Source: Proteobacteria bacterium SG_bin5
Lineage (GTDB): Bacteria; Pseudomonadota; Alphaproteobacteria; Sphingomonadales; Sphingomonadaceae
NCBI GenBank assembly: GCA_002083475.1
Contig: LWDI01000069.1
Location: forward strand, 1-64,000
Reading direction: 5' to 3'
DNA: 64,000 nt
In this document: piece by piece, positions 1 to 8,044 of the stretch
How positions within the stretch are numbered: position 1 is the stretch's first letter
Layout: each line of letters begins with the position of its first letter
Notes under the pieces: generated by a model
The model's database searches: none
What the model was told of the DNA's origin: nothing
Seen by the model: only the letters and a program-made list of their open reading frames with translations
Position numbers and translations under genes: made by a program

Positions 1-752
1 ATCAGGCCGAAACCTTCCTGATGCGCGCCGCGCGCGGATCGGGGGTCGCGGGGCTCGCGGGGGCGCGGGCGGTGCAGGAAATGACCTGGGGCGGCGATCT
101 CGCCGACGGCGCGGTTGCAGCGTCGCCCCAGCGAAAGCTGGGGCCTTTGGGGGGCGAAGCGCTGCCCTGGCCCGAGGCCCCTGCTTGCGCGGGGGCGACG
201 GCGAGTGGCGATGCGGAAATCGATGCGGCACGCGCGCTTCTGCTCGTCCGCCCGCTTCTCGGCTGGCGCCGCGCCGAGTTGCGCGCGCTCGCCGAAGCGG
301 CCGGGCTCCCCTTCGTCGACGATCCCAGCAATGCCGATCCCCGCTATGATCGCGCCCGCTTCCGCGCGCTGCTCGGCGCGACGCCGCTGCTCGATCCCGC
401 CCGGCTCGCGCAGGCGGCCGCGCATGTCGCCGAGGCCGAGGCGACGCTGCGCGCGGTCGAACTATGGCTGTGGCGCGCCCGCGCGACGCTCGACCCGGGC
501 GACTCGAACGGCATTACGCTCGACATGACCGAGCTCCCGCGCGAACTCCGCCGCCGCCTGGCGCGCGCGGCGATCGCGGCGGTGCGCGCGGCGGGCGGCA
601 TCACCCGCCCCGGCTTCACCCCCGCCACCAACATCGAGCCGCTGCTCGACGCGCTGGCGGCGGGCAAGGCCGCGACCCAGGCGGGCGTCCTCGTCCGCCC
701 ACAGGGCGCGCGCTGGCGCTTCGCGGGGGCGCCACCGCGCCGATCACGCTGA
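1..752 (+). CDS. tilS: tRNA(Ile)-lysidine synthase, C-terminal part (5' end outside window)
   Basis: TilS attaches lysine to C34 of tRNA-Ile(CAU) so that it reads AUA codons. The frame is open from base 3 and begins QAETFLMRAARGSGVAGLAG, which matches the conserved end of the PP-loop ATPase domain, where DDQAET is followed by a RGSG...GLAG stretch. After a variable loop comes RPLLGW-RAELRAL and then VDDPSN, the second typical TilS block; the rest is the helical C-terminal part. The start and the N-terminal PP-loop lie upstream. The variable loop is made of an 80-bp palindromic repeat at 121-200 read in frame, an unusual interruption. ftsH follows 75 bases downstream, the common tilS-ftsH order. 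Confidence 0.93.
   Translation, partial: QAETFLMRAARGSGVAGLAGARAVQEMTWGGDLADGAVAASPQRKLGPLGGEALPWPEAPACAGATASGDAEIDAARALLLVRPLLGWRRAELRALAEAAGLPFVDDPSNADPRYDRARFRALLGATPLLDPARLAQAAAHVAEAEATLRAVELWLWRARATLDPGDSNGITLDMTELPRELRRRLARAAIAAVRAAGGITRPGFTPATNIEPLLDALAAGKAATQAGVLVRPQGARWRFAGAPPRRSR
121..200. repeat. 80-bp REP-like palindromic unit inside tilS
   Basis: The unit begins CGTCGCCCCAGCGAAAGCTG and ends with CGGGGGCGACG, so its two ends are inverted copies, each with its own small hairpin (CCCCAGC-GAAA-GCTGGGG on the left). Units with the same ends and the same 80-bp length lie at 40053-40132, 43217-43296 and 43558-43637. Here the unit is translated as part of TilS, starting SPQRKLGPLGGEA. 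Confidence 0.9.
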
Positions 753-827
753 TCGACGCAATCGCGCGCTCGTTCCATTGCCATTAATCCTTCGCCCCCT
801 ATGTTGGAGGCTGAAGAGGTCCATGCG

Positions 828-2780
828 ATGCCGATGAACGACAACGACAAGCAGCCCGAGAACAACAACCCCTGGATGAAGAGCCTGATGGTGTGGGTGG
901 CGATCCTCGTCGGCCTCGCGCTGTTCGTCACGCTCGTCGAAAGCGGCACGCAGAGCACGGCGGCGAACACGACGCTCGCTTATTCGCAATTCCTCGGTAA
1001 GGTCGACGAGGGCTCGGTGCGCGAGGTCAATATCGCCGGCGATGTCGTGACCGGCACGCTGACGAGCGGCGACAAGTTCCGCACCTATGCCCCGCAAGAC
1101 CCGCAGCTGACCGACCGGCTGCTGCGCAAGGGCGTGACGATCACCGCGCGGCCCGAGGAGGGCCCGTCGATCTGGCAATATATCCTCGTCCAGTCGCTAC
1201 CTTTCCTGCTCTTCCTCGGCATCGCCTTCTTCGTGCTGCGCCAGATGCAGAAGAATTCGGGCTCGGGCGCGATGGGCTTCGGCAAGTCGCGCGCGCGCTT
1301 GCTGACGCAAAAGGAAGGCAAGGTCACGTTCGACGACGTCGCCGGCATCGACGAAGCGCGCGAGGAATTGCAGGAAATCGTCGAATTCCTGAAGGACCCG
1401 ACCAAATTCGCGCGACTCGGCGGCAAGATCCCCAAGGGCGCGCTGCTCGTGGGCAGCCCCGGCACCGGCAAGACCTTGCTCGCCCGCGCGATCGCGGGGG
1501 AGGCGGGGGTGCCCTTCTTCACCATTTCGGGTTCGGATTTCGTCGAAATGTTCGTCGGCGTCGGCGCGAGCCGCGTGCGCGACATGTTCGAACAAGCCAA
1601 GAAATCGGCGCCGTGCATCGTCTTCATCGACGAAATCGACGCCGTCGGCCGCCACCGTGGCGCGGGGCTCGGCAACGGCAATGACGAGCGCGAGCAGACG
1701 CTCAACCAGCTGCTCGTCGAGATGGACGGGTTCGAGGCGAACGAAGGCATCATCATCATCGCCGCCACCAACCGCCCCGACGTGCTCGATCCCGCGCTGC
1801 TGCGCCCGGGCCGGTTCGACCGCCAGGTGCAGGTGCCGCGCCCCGATATCGAGGGCCGGGTGAAGATTTTGGGCGTTCACATGAAGAAGGTGCCGCTCGC
1901 CCCCGATGTCGATGCGCGGGTGATCGCGCGCGGCACGCCGGGCTTTTCGGGCGCCGATCTCGCCAACCTCGTCAACGAAGCCGCCTTGCTCGCCGCCCGC
2001 CGCGGCAAGCGACTGGTCGCGGCGCGCGAGTTCGACGACGCGCGCGACAAGGTGCTGATGGGCGCCGAGCGTCGATCGATGGTGATGACCGAGGACGAAA
2101 AGCGGATGACCGCCTATCACGAGGCGGGTCACGCCCTGGTCTTCGCGCACGAGCCGACCGCCGATCCGATCCACAAGGCGACGATCATTCCGCGCGGCTT
2201 CGCGCTCGGCATGGTCCAGCCGCTCCCCGAACGCGACACCTACAGCTATCACCGCGACAAGATGCACGCCGATCTGGCGGTGGCGTTCGGCGGGCGCGTC
2301 GCCGAGGAGCTGATCTTCGGCTATGACAAGGTGAGCTCGGGCGCCTCGAACGACATCATGCAGGCGACGCGTTTGGCGCGCGCGATGGTGACCAAATGGG
2401 GCCTGTCCGACCAAGTCGGCCCGCTCGATTTCAGCGAGAGCGAGGATAGCTTCACCGGCTATAGCATGGCGCGCGCCAAACCGATGTCGGACGAAACCGC
2501 GCGGCTGATCGACGCCGAAGTCAAGCGCTTCGTCGAGCAGGGCCTCGCGCGGGCGCGGCAATTGCTGACCGACCATATCGACCAGCTCCACACCATCGCC
2601 AATGCGCTGCTCGAATATGAGACGCTGACCGGCGAGGAGATCAAGCGGTTGATCGCGGGCGGCACGATCGATCGCCCCGATCCGGGCGCGGGCAAGCCCA
2701 CGCTGCCGGCGATCGGCACGTCGGTGCCCAAGACGCGCCGTCCGGGCCCCTTCGGCTCGCCGAGCCCGCAAGGCGCCTGA
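828..2780 (+). CDS. ftsH: ATP-dependent zinc metalloprotease FtsH
   Basis: FtsH is a membrane-anchored AAA+ protease that degrades misfolded membrane proteins and regulators. The 650-residue protein has transmembrane segments at about 20-37 and 118-138 with a small periplasmic domain between them. It has a Walker A motif GSPGTGKT (209-216), Walker B (FIDEIDAVG) and second region of homology (NRPDVLDPALLRPGRFD). The zinc-protease motif is HEAGH (431-435), with the third ligand Asp509 in SSGASND. I chose ATG 828 because GAAGAGG (813-819) sits 8 bases upstream; ATGs at 801 and 834 are alternatives. Walker A has Ser where FtsH normally has Pro (GPPGTGKT). A proline-rich tail ends the protein. Confidence 0.98.
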   Translation: MPMNDNDKQPENNNPWMKSLMVWVAILVGLALFVTLVESGTQSTAANTTLAYSQFLGKVDEGSVREVNIAGDVVTGTLTSGDKFRTYAPQDPQLTDRLLRKGVTITARPEEGPSIWQYILVQSLPFLLFLGIAFFVLRQMQKNSGSGAMGFGKSRARLLTQKEGKVTFDDVAGIDEAREELQEIVEFLKDPTKFARLGGKIPKGALLVGSPGTGKTLLARAIAGEAGVPFFTISGSDFVEMFVGVGASRVRDMFEQAKKSAPCIVFIDEIDAVGRHRGAGLGNGNDEREQTLNQLLVEMDGFEANEGIIIIAATNRPDVLDPALLRPGRFDRQVQVPRPDIEGRVKILGVHMKKVPLAPDVDARVIARGTPGFSGADLANLVNEAALLAARRGKRLVAAREFDDARDKVLMGAERRSMVMTEDEKRMTAYHEAGHALVFAHEPTADPIHKATIIPRGFALGMVQPLPERDTYSYHRDKMHADLAVAFGGRVAEELIFGYDKVSSGASNDIMQATRLARAMVTKWGLSDQVGPLDFSESEDSFTGYSMARAKPMSDETARLIDAEVKRFVEQGLARARQLLTDHIDQLHTIANALLEYETLTGEEIKRLIAGGTIDRPDPGAGKPTLPAIGTSVPKTRRPGPFGSPSPQGA

Positions 2781-2882
2781 TACCGACCCCGAACGGCTTT
2801 GGGGGCGGCGCGAGCTTCGCGCCGCCCTTTTGCCGCCATTCTCTCCCGCTATCGGCGCTCCGCCATTTCTTGGGAGAGAATG

Positions 2883-3251
2883 ATGCGCCTGATCACCAAG
2901 CTGCTCGCCGTGACCACGATCGCGCTGCCCACCGCCGCGCAAGCGATGACCGTGCAGGAATTTCTCGACAAGGCCGCCGCGCTGAAGGCCAAGGGCGTGC
3001 TCGCGCTCGGCTCGAGCGACATCACGCTGCTGCGCGACGAGATCAAATCGGCGGGCGCCGCTTATCGCGCCGATCTCGCGCGCCAGACGGCGGCGGGCAA
3101 GAAGCCGAGCAGCTGCCCGCCCCCGGTTGGCAAGACCGGCATCACCAGCGACGAAATCATCAAGGATTTCAGCGCGCTGCCGGCGCCGCAACGCAAGCAG
3201 AGCGTGAAGGTCGCCTGGGCGGGGCTGATGGCGCGGCGCTATCCTTGCTGA
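2883..3251 (+). CDS. small secreted protein of unknown function
   Basis: I do not recognise a family. The 122-residue product has a clear signal peptide (RLITKLLAVTTIALPTAAQA, cut after AQA), so it is probably periplasmic. The mature part is about 100 residues, mostly helical, rich in Ala and Lys, with one Cys in the middle (SSCPPPVGKTGI) and one as the last residue (RRYPC); the two could form a disulfide. The start is the second of two adjacent ATGs, with GGGAGAG just upstream. It stands alone between ftsH and a palindromic repeat. Confidence 0.75.
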   Translation: MRLITKLLAVTTIALPTAAQAMTVQEFLDKAAALKAKGVLALGSSDITLLRDEIKSAGAAYRADLARQTAAGKKPSSCPPPVGKTGITSDEIIKDFSALPAPQRKQSVKVAWAGLMARRYPC

Positions 3252-3304
3252 GCTAGAGCGGTCGCTGTCGAGGTAACGGTCGGCGTCCCGGTCGACGGAC
3301 GTCT

Positions 3305-3419
3305 GCCCGAATGGATTCCCGCCTTCGCGGGAATGACGATGGGGTTTGCGGGAATGACGATGGGGCGCGAGCGCCCTGCCTGATCCGTCATCCCCGCGAA
3401 AGCGGGGATCCATTCGGGC
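3305..3419. repeat. REP-like inverted repeat, ATTCCCGCgaaaGCGGGAAT family
   Basis: The left arm GCCCGAATGGATTCCCGCC pairs with the right arm GCGGGGATCCATTCGGGC. Each arm holds its own hairpin (TTCCCGCcttcGCGGGAA, and ATCCCCGCgaaaGCGGGGAT). In between, an 18-bp block GCGGGAATGACGATGGGG occurs twice in tandem. The same family recurs inside the composite repeat at 30010-30470. Confidence 0.85.
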
Positions 3420-3474
3420 TGGCGGCGCACACGAAGCGCCAGCCCGTCGCTCGAGCAATCCTCGATCCCCCTCG

Positions 3475-4533
3475 TCACCCCACCAGCCACACCGCCGCCG
3501 CCGTGGCGAGCGCCAGCGCCACCAGCGTCGCGCTGGCGATCACGTAAAGCGGGCGCGCGCCGCCTTCCAGCAATTGCCCCAAGGGCGATCGGATCGCGGT
3601 CGCGGTCACGGCGCAAGCCAGCATCGCCGCCGCCAGCGCCTCGGCGCCCTGCGTCACCCAGGGCGGCAGCGCGACGAGCGAATTGACACCGGCGAGCGCG
3701 AAAAAGCCGATCACAAACCACGGCACCCCCGCCTTGGGGCCGCTCGTCTCGCGGCGGAAGAAGAGCGCGATCACCCCCAGCACCGGCGCGAGCAGCGCCA
3801 CGCGGGTGAGCTTGACGATCGCCGCATTCTGCCCCGCGCCGGGCGAATAGGCATAGCCCGCGCCCAAGGTCTGCGCGACGTCGTGGATCGAGGCGCCGAG
3901 CATATAGCCCGCCTTCACATCCGACAGGCCGAGCAGTTGCGCGAGGCTGGGATAAAGCACCAACGCCAGCGCGCTCATCGCCGAAATGCCGACCAGCACC
4001 AGCGTCAGCTGACCCTGGCTCACCCGCCGCTCGCCGAGCGTCGTCGCGATCGCGAGCGCGGCCGAGGCGCCGCAAATCGCCACCGCCCCCCCGGCGAGCA
4101 CCCCGAACGCGCTCGAAAAGCCGAAGCGCCGCGCGGCGAGCACGCCCGCGCCGATCACCGCCGCCACCGTCACCACCACGCACAGCAAGGCGATCGGCCC
4201 CAGCGCGACGATCTGCCCCAGCGTCACCCGCACCCCGATCAGCACGATCCCCCAGCGCAGCAGCGCGCGCGAGGCGAAGCCGAGCCCGGCTTGGAGCCGC
4301 GCGTCGGCCGAAAGGAAATTGAGCGCGAGCCCGATCAGCAGCGCCATCAGCGTGAGCGGCGCGTGATAATGATCGGCGATGAACCCCGCCGCCGCCGTCC
4401 CCGCGCCCGCCACGATCAACCCGGGCACGTAATCGCGCCAGCCGCGTCGCGGTGTCGGCTCGATATCGCCGAACAGATCCGCCGCCATCGGCAAGCGCCG
4501 CTTTTCCGGTGGCTCATGCGGATTTGCTTGCAT
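3475..4533 (-). CDS. YeiH/UPF0324-family membrane protein, putative sulfate exporter
   Basis: This is a polytopic inner-membrane protein of about 352 residues with 9-11 predicted hydrophobic segments. The conserved blocks of the UPF0324 (YeiH/YadS) family are visible: ALLRWGIVLIGVRVTLGQ, then AICGASAALAIATTL, then the Asp/His segment GASIHDVAQTLGAGYA. Some members have been proposed to export sulfate or related anions, but the substrate cannot be read from the sequence. There is a hydrophilic N-terminal extension of about 30 residues. Two adjacent ATGs (4536, 4533) follow AGGAG; 4533 gives better spacing (5 bases). It is divergent from the MFS gene 69 bases away. Confidence 0.88.
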   Translation of the reverse strand: MQANPHEPPEKRRLPMAADLFGDIEPTPRRGWRDYVPGLIVAGAGTAAAGFIADHYHAPLTLMALLIGLALNFLSADARLQAGLGFASRALLRWGIVLIGVRVTLGQIVALGPIALLCVVVTVAAVIGAGVLAARRFGFSSAFGVLAGGAVAICGASAALAIATTLGERRVSQGQLTLVLVGISAMSALALVLYPSLAQLLGLSDVKAGYMLGASIHDVAQTLGAGYAYSPGAGQNAAIVKLTRVALLAPVLGVIALFFRRETSGPKAGVPWFVIGFFALAGVNSLVALPPWVTQGAEALAAAMLACAVTATAIRSPLGQLLEGGARPLYVIASATLVALALATAAAVWLVG

Positions 4534-4602
4534 CATCGCTCCTGACGCTATTCCCTAGCCGAGCGGCGCGGACGATGACAACGCTGGCATAAGGGGAGAG
4601 AA

Positions 4603-5823
4603 ATGAGCGCACGCTGGCTGATCGTCGCGATGGTGTTCGCCGCTGTCACGCTCAATTATGTCGATCGCCAGATTTTGGCGCTGCTCAAGCCCACGCTCGA
4701 GGCGACGTTCCATTGGTCCGAGCGCGATTATGCGAATATGGGCAGCGCCTTCCAATTCGCGACCGCCTTCGCTTTTCTGGGAACCGGCTGGTTCATCGAT
4801 CGCGTCGGCTTGCGCTGGGGCTTCGCGCTCGGGGTCGCGATTTGGAGTCTCGCGGGCATGGCGCATGCGCTCGCGACCGGGGTGGTGGGTTTCATCGCCG
4901 CGCGCGTCGTGCTGGGGGTGGCGGAATCGGTCGGCACCCCCGCCGCGGTCAAGACGGCGGCGACCTATTTCGATCAACGCGAGCGGCAATTGGCGCTCGG
5001 CATCGGCAACACCGCGCCCAATTTCGGCGCGATCGTGACGCCGGCGCTGATCCCGCCGCTCGCGGTCGCTTATGGTTGGCAGGCGGCGTTCCTGCTCGCG
5101 GGCGGGCTCGGGCTGGTCTGGGTTGTGATCTGGTTCATGATCCGGGTGAAGCCCGTCGCCGCCGATGCGGTCGCGCCCGCGCCGGTGCGCTGGCTCGACG
5201 TCGCCCGCTCGCGCGCGACGCTCGCGATCGCGGTGGCCAAGGTGCTGTCGGACCAAGTGTGGTTCTTCATGCTACTATGGCTGCCCGATCTCTTCCACCG
5301 GCTGTTCGGCCTGAAACAGGGGCAATTGGGGCTGCCCTTGGTGCTGGTTTACACCATGGCGGCGGCGGGGGCGCTCACCGGCGGGGCGCTTCCCGCGCGG
5401 TTGATGGCGCGCGGCTGGAGCGTCGACCGCGCGCGCAAGACGGCGATGCTCGTCTACGCGCTGCTGGTGCTGCCGATCGCCCTGGTCCAGTCGATCGACA
5501 ATGCCTGGGGCGCGGCCTTGGTGCTGGGGCTGGGGCTGTTCGCGCATCAGGGCTTTTCGACCAATGTCTTCGGGGTGACGACCGACATCGTCGCCGCGCG
5601 CGCGGTGGGGACGACGATCGGCATCGCGGCTTTTTGCGGCAATCTGGGCTCGATCGGGATGATCCAATTCCAGGCGCGCGCGCTCGAATGGGGCTGGGGC
5701 TATGGCCCCGCGCTCGCGATCTGCGCATCGAGCTATTTGGTCGCGCTGGGGCTGCTCCAGCTGCTGATCCCGCGCATCGAGCCGGTTGCGCCCGGATCGG
5801 CGGCGCCCATCGCCGTCCACTGA
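4603..5823 (+). CDS. MFS transporter, ACS (hexuronate/sugar-acid) family
   Basis: The 406-residue permease has 12 predicted transmembrane helices. The start VTLNYVDRQILALLKPTLE is typical of the anion:cation symporter branch of the MFS (ExuT, GarP and relatives). DRVGLRWGF after helix 2 is the MFS A-like motif, and RVVLGVAESVGTPAAVKTAATYF in helix 4 is the family's substrate-path signature. It is expected to take up hexuronates or related organic anions by cation symport; no catabolic gene lies next to it, so the substrate is unknown. AGGGGAGAG just before the ATG is a strong ribosome-binding site. Confidence 0.9.
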   Translation: MSARWLIVAMVFAAVTLNYVDRQILALLKPTLEATFHWSERDYANMGSAFQFATAFAFLGTGWFIDRVGLRWGFALGVAIWSLAGMAHALATGVVGFIAARVVLGVAESVGTPAAVKTAATYFDQRERQLALGIGNTAPNFGAIVTPALIPPLAVAYGWQAAFLLAGGLGLVWVVIWFMIRVKPVAADAVAPAPVRWLDVARSRATLAIAVAKVLSDQVWFFMLLWLPDLFHRLFGLKQGQLGLPLVLVYTMAAAGALTGGALPARLMARGWSVDRARKTAMLVYALLVLPIALVQSIDNAWGAALVLGLGLFAHQGFSTNVFGVTTDIVAARAVGTTIGIAAFCGNLGSIGMIQFQARALEWGWGYGPALAICASSYLVALGLLQLLIPRIEPVAPGSAAPIAVH

Positions 5824-5965
5824 GCGAAGCGCGCCATATGGCGCTTGACTTTAGCGGCGGCGACGCGGTCGCTGGCACGACTGACCGCAGAAATGCGTGG
5901 TTTCATCGCAGGCGCGGAACCCCATCTATAGGATGCTAACCTCCGCTCTCGCATGGTGGCCGCGC

Positions 5966-7132
5966 ATGGAACGCATCGTCTTGAAACGGCAGGAAATCAC
6001 GGCCCGCAACCACCGCGCCTTGCTCGGCACGGCGGTCGCGGCGGTCGTGCTCGCCGGCTGCCAGACGACCGAGGCCGCGCGGTTGATCCCGGCCGGCACC
6101 GCGAACGCCCCCACGCTCGCGAGCGTTACCCCACTGCCCGCGCCGCCCCGGCTGGTGCCGCCGCCCGCGGGCTTGCAGAATTCGGTGCAGCTGCTCGTCC
6201 GCCAATTCCCGGGCAAGGTCGGTATCGCGGTGTCGAGCGTCGACCAGGGCTGGCTGCTCTCGGCCAATGGCGACGTCCGCCTGCCGCAGCAGAGCGTTTC
6301 GAAACTATGGGTGGCGATGACGGTGCTCGACGGGATCGACGCCGGGCGCTTCACGCTCGATACGCCGGTGAAAGTCACGCGCGAGGATTTGACGCTGTTC
6401 CATCAGCCGATCGCGGCGATGGTGAAGCCCGGCAAGGATTTCGATACCACGGTCGGCGATCTGCTCCAGCGCGCGCTGACCCAAAGCGACAATACCGCCA
6501 ACGACCGGCTGCTCCGCTTCGTCGGCGGGCCCGAGGCGGTGCGCGGCTTCATCGCGAAAAAGGGCCTGGGCAATATCCGCTTCGGCCCCGGCGAGCGGCT
6601 GCTCCAGGCGCGCACCGCCGGGCTGCAGTGGCAGCCGGATTTCGCTTACAACAACGGCTTCGTCCGCGCCCGCGCCGCGCTCCCGCTCGAAGCGCGCAGC
6701 GCCGCGCTCGATGCCTATGTCGCCGATCCGCCCGATGGCGCCGCGCCGGCGGCGATCGCGACCGCGCTCGCGCGGCTCAAAAAGGGCGAATTGCTGCGCG
6801 CCTTCACCACCGGCTATTTGATCGCGACGATGGAATCGTCGAAAACCGGCAAGATGCGGCTGCGCGGCGCGGTGCCGCCGGGCTGGAGCTTCGGCCACAA
6901 GACCGGCACCGGGCAGGATCTGCTCTCGCGCACCGCCGGCTATAACGACGTCGGCATCCTCACCGCCCCCGACGGGCGCAGCTATACGCTCGCGGTGATG
7001 ATCGGCGACACCCGCCGCCCGATCGCCGAGCGCCAGGCGCTGATGCAGCAAGTGGTGGCGAGCATCGTCGCCTATCACGGCCCGGGCAATATGGCGGCGG
7101 CGAGCGCGGCCGGGGCGACTGGCACGCCCTGA
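5966..7132 (+). CDS. lipoprotein serine hydrolase, class A beta-lactamase-like
   Basis: The 388-residue protein belongs to the penicillin-recognising serine hydrolases. All three active-site motifs are present in order: SVSK (110-113), SDN (174-176) and KTG (312-314). A lipobox LAGC (Cys32) indicates anchoring in the outer membrane or periplasm. I do not see the ExxLN omega-loop of true class A beta-lactamases, and the region between SDN and KTG is longer than usual, so it may be a divergent beta-lactamase or a peptidoglycan or esterase-type enzyme rather than a resistance enzyme. An upstream ATG at 5897 would place the signal sequence far inside the protein, so 5966 is preferred. Confidence 0.88.
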   Translation: MERIVLKRQEITARNHRALLGTAVAAVVLAGCQTTEAARLIPAGTANAPTLASVTPLPAPPRLVPPPAGLQNSVQLLVRQFPGKVGIAVSSVDQGWLLSANGDVRLPQQSVSKLWVAMTVLDGIDAGRFTLDTPVKVTREDLTLFHQPIAAMVKPGKDFDTTVGDLLQRALTQSDNTANDRLLRFVGGPEAVRGFIAKKGLGNIRFGPGERLLQARTAGLQWQPDFAYNNGFVRARAALPLEARSAALDAYVADPPDGAAPAAIATALARLKKGELLRAFTTGYLIATMESSKTGKMRLRGAVPPGWSFGHKTGTGQDLLSRTAGYNDVGILTAPDGRSYTLAVMIGDTRRPIAERQALMQQVVASIVAYHGPGNMAAASAAGATGTP

Positions 7133-7204
7133 CCGGCGCCGATCGCGCTGCGTCATCCACCGTACCGCGCGCCATCCGCGCAAGCGCGGCCACCGTAGCT
7201 CGGG

Positions 7205-7226
7205 GCGGCACCGTTCGAGGTGCCGC
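7205..7226 (+). promoter_or_regulatory. perfect hairpin in the fasciclin-gene leader
   Basis: GCGGCACC-GTTCGA-GGTGCCGC forms an 8-bp perfect stem ending 8 bases before the GGAGG of the next gene. There is no T-run, so it may be a leader hairpin that affects translation or mRNA stability, or the 3' end of the upstream transcript. Confidence 0.4.
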
Positions 7227-7247
7227 ATTCGGCATGGAGGCAACCAC

Positions 7248-7790
7248 ATGAAGAAAATCGTGCGCGCGGCGCTGTTCGCCGCGGCTTTGAGCGCGGGCGG
7301 GCTCGCCATCGCCAAGAACCCGATGGTGGGCGGGGCGGCGATGTATCCGACCAAGACGATCGTCGAAAACGCGGTCAATTCGAAGGATCACACCACGCTG
7401 GTCGCCGCGGTCAAGGCCGCCGGGCTGGTCGATACGCTGTCGGGCCCCGGCCCCTTCACCGTCTTCGCGCCGACCAACGCCGCTTTCGCCAAGCTGCCCG
7501 CCGGCACCGTCGACACGCTGCTGAAGCCCGAGAACAAGCAGCAGCTGACCGCCGTGCTCACTTATCACGTCGTCCCCGGCCGCATCACCGCGAGCCAGAT
7601 CGCGGCCAAGGTGAAGGCCGAGGGCAGCGCGAGCTTCACCACCGTGCAGGGCGGCACGCTCACCTTCAAGAAGGGCGCCAAGGGCTATACCGTGACGGAC
7701 GCCAAGGGCGGCACCGCCAATATCACGATCGCCGATGTCGCTCAGTCGAACGGCATGATCCATGTGATCGATCGCGTGTTGCTGCCCTGA
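7248..7790 (+). CDS. secreted fasciclin (FAS1) domain protein
   Basis: The 180-residue protein has a signal peptide (KKIVRAALFAAALSAGGLAIA) and one FAS1 domain covering almost all of the mature part. The FAS1 H1 box is seen as LSGPGPFTVFAPTNAAFAKLP, followed by LTYHVVPGRIT and the H2-like ending GMIHVIDRVLLP. FAS1 domains mediate adhesion or binding of small ligands at the cell surface; the bacterial ligand is generally unknown. GGAGG sits 7 bases before the ATG, and the gene ends at a strong terminator (7891-7930), so it is probably transcribed alone. Confidence 0.95.
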   Translation: MKKIVRAALFAAALSAGGLAIAKNPMVGGAAMYPTKTIVENAVNSKDHTTLVAAVKAAGLVDTLSGPGPFTVFAPTNAAFAKLPAGTVDTLLKPENKQQLTAVLTYHVVPGRITASQIAAKVKAEGSASFTTVQGGTLTFKKGAKGYTVTDAKGGTANITIADVAQSNGMIHVIDRVLLP

Positions 7791-7890
7791 TTTTTTGTTG
7801 AAAACCGCGCATCCGGGCGATCGCCGGCGCCGTAGCTGCGCGCGGCGCACCCGGACGCGCTCGAGCGCTCTTCCCATCCCCGGCGCTCGC

Positions 7891-7930
7891 GGGGCCTGCC
7901 GTTTAGCCCGCGGCAGGCCCCTTATTTTTT
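7891..7930 (+). terminator. Rho-independent terminator after the fasciclin gene
   Basis: The 11-bp perfect stem GGGGCCTGCCG / CGGCAGGCCCC with a 9-base loop is followed by TTATTTTTT. It is 100 bases past the FAS1 stop codon and separates that gene from btaA. Confidence 0.9.
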
Positions 7931-8044
7931 CCGCGCGCGGCAGCACCCTTTGCCGAGCGAGCGCCCCCGTCGTTCATCATTGTCAGCGCCCGGCCCTTCG
8001 CGTATTTGGCGGCACCCCGGCCAAAGGCCCATGGAGACCAGGTG

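Noticed and set aside
7971..7986. A possible PHO box (CGTTCATCATTGTCAG) before btaA
   Set aside because: The two half-sites are not 11 bases apart and match the consensus only in part; a PhoB site cannot be claimed.
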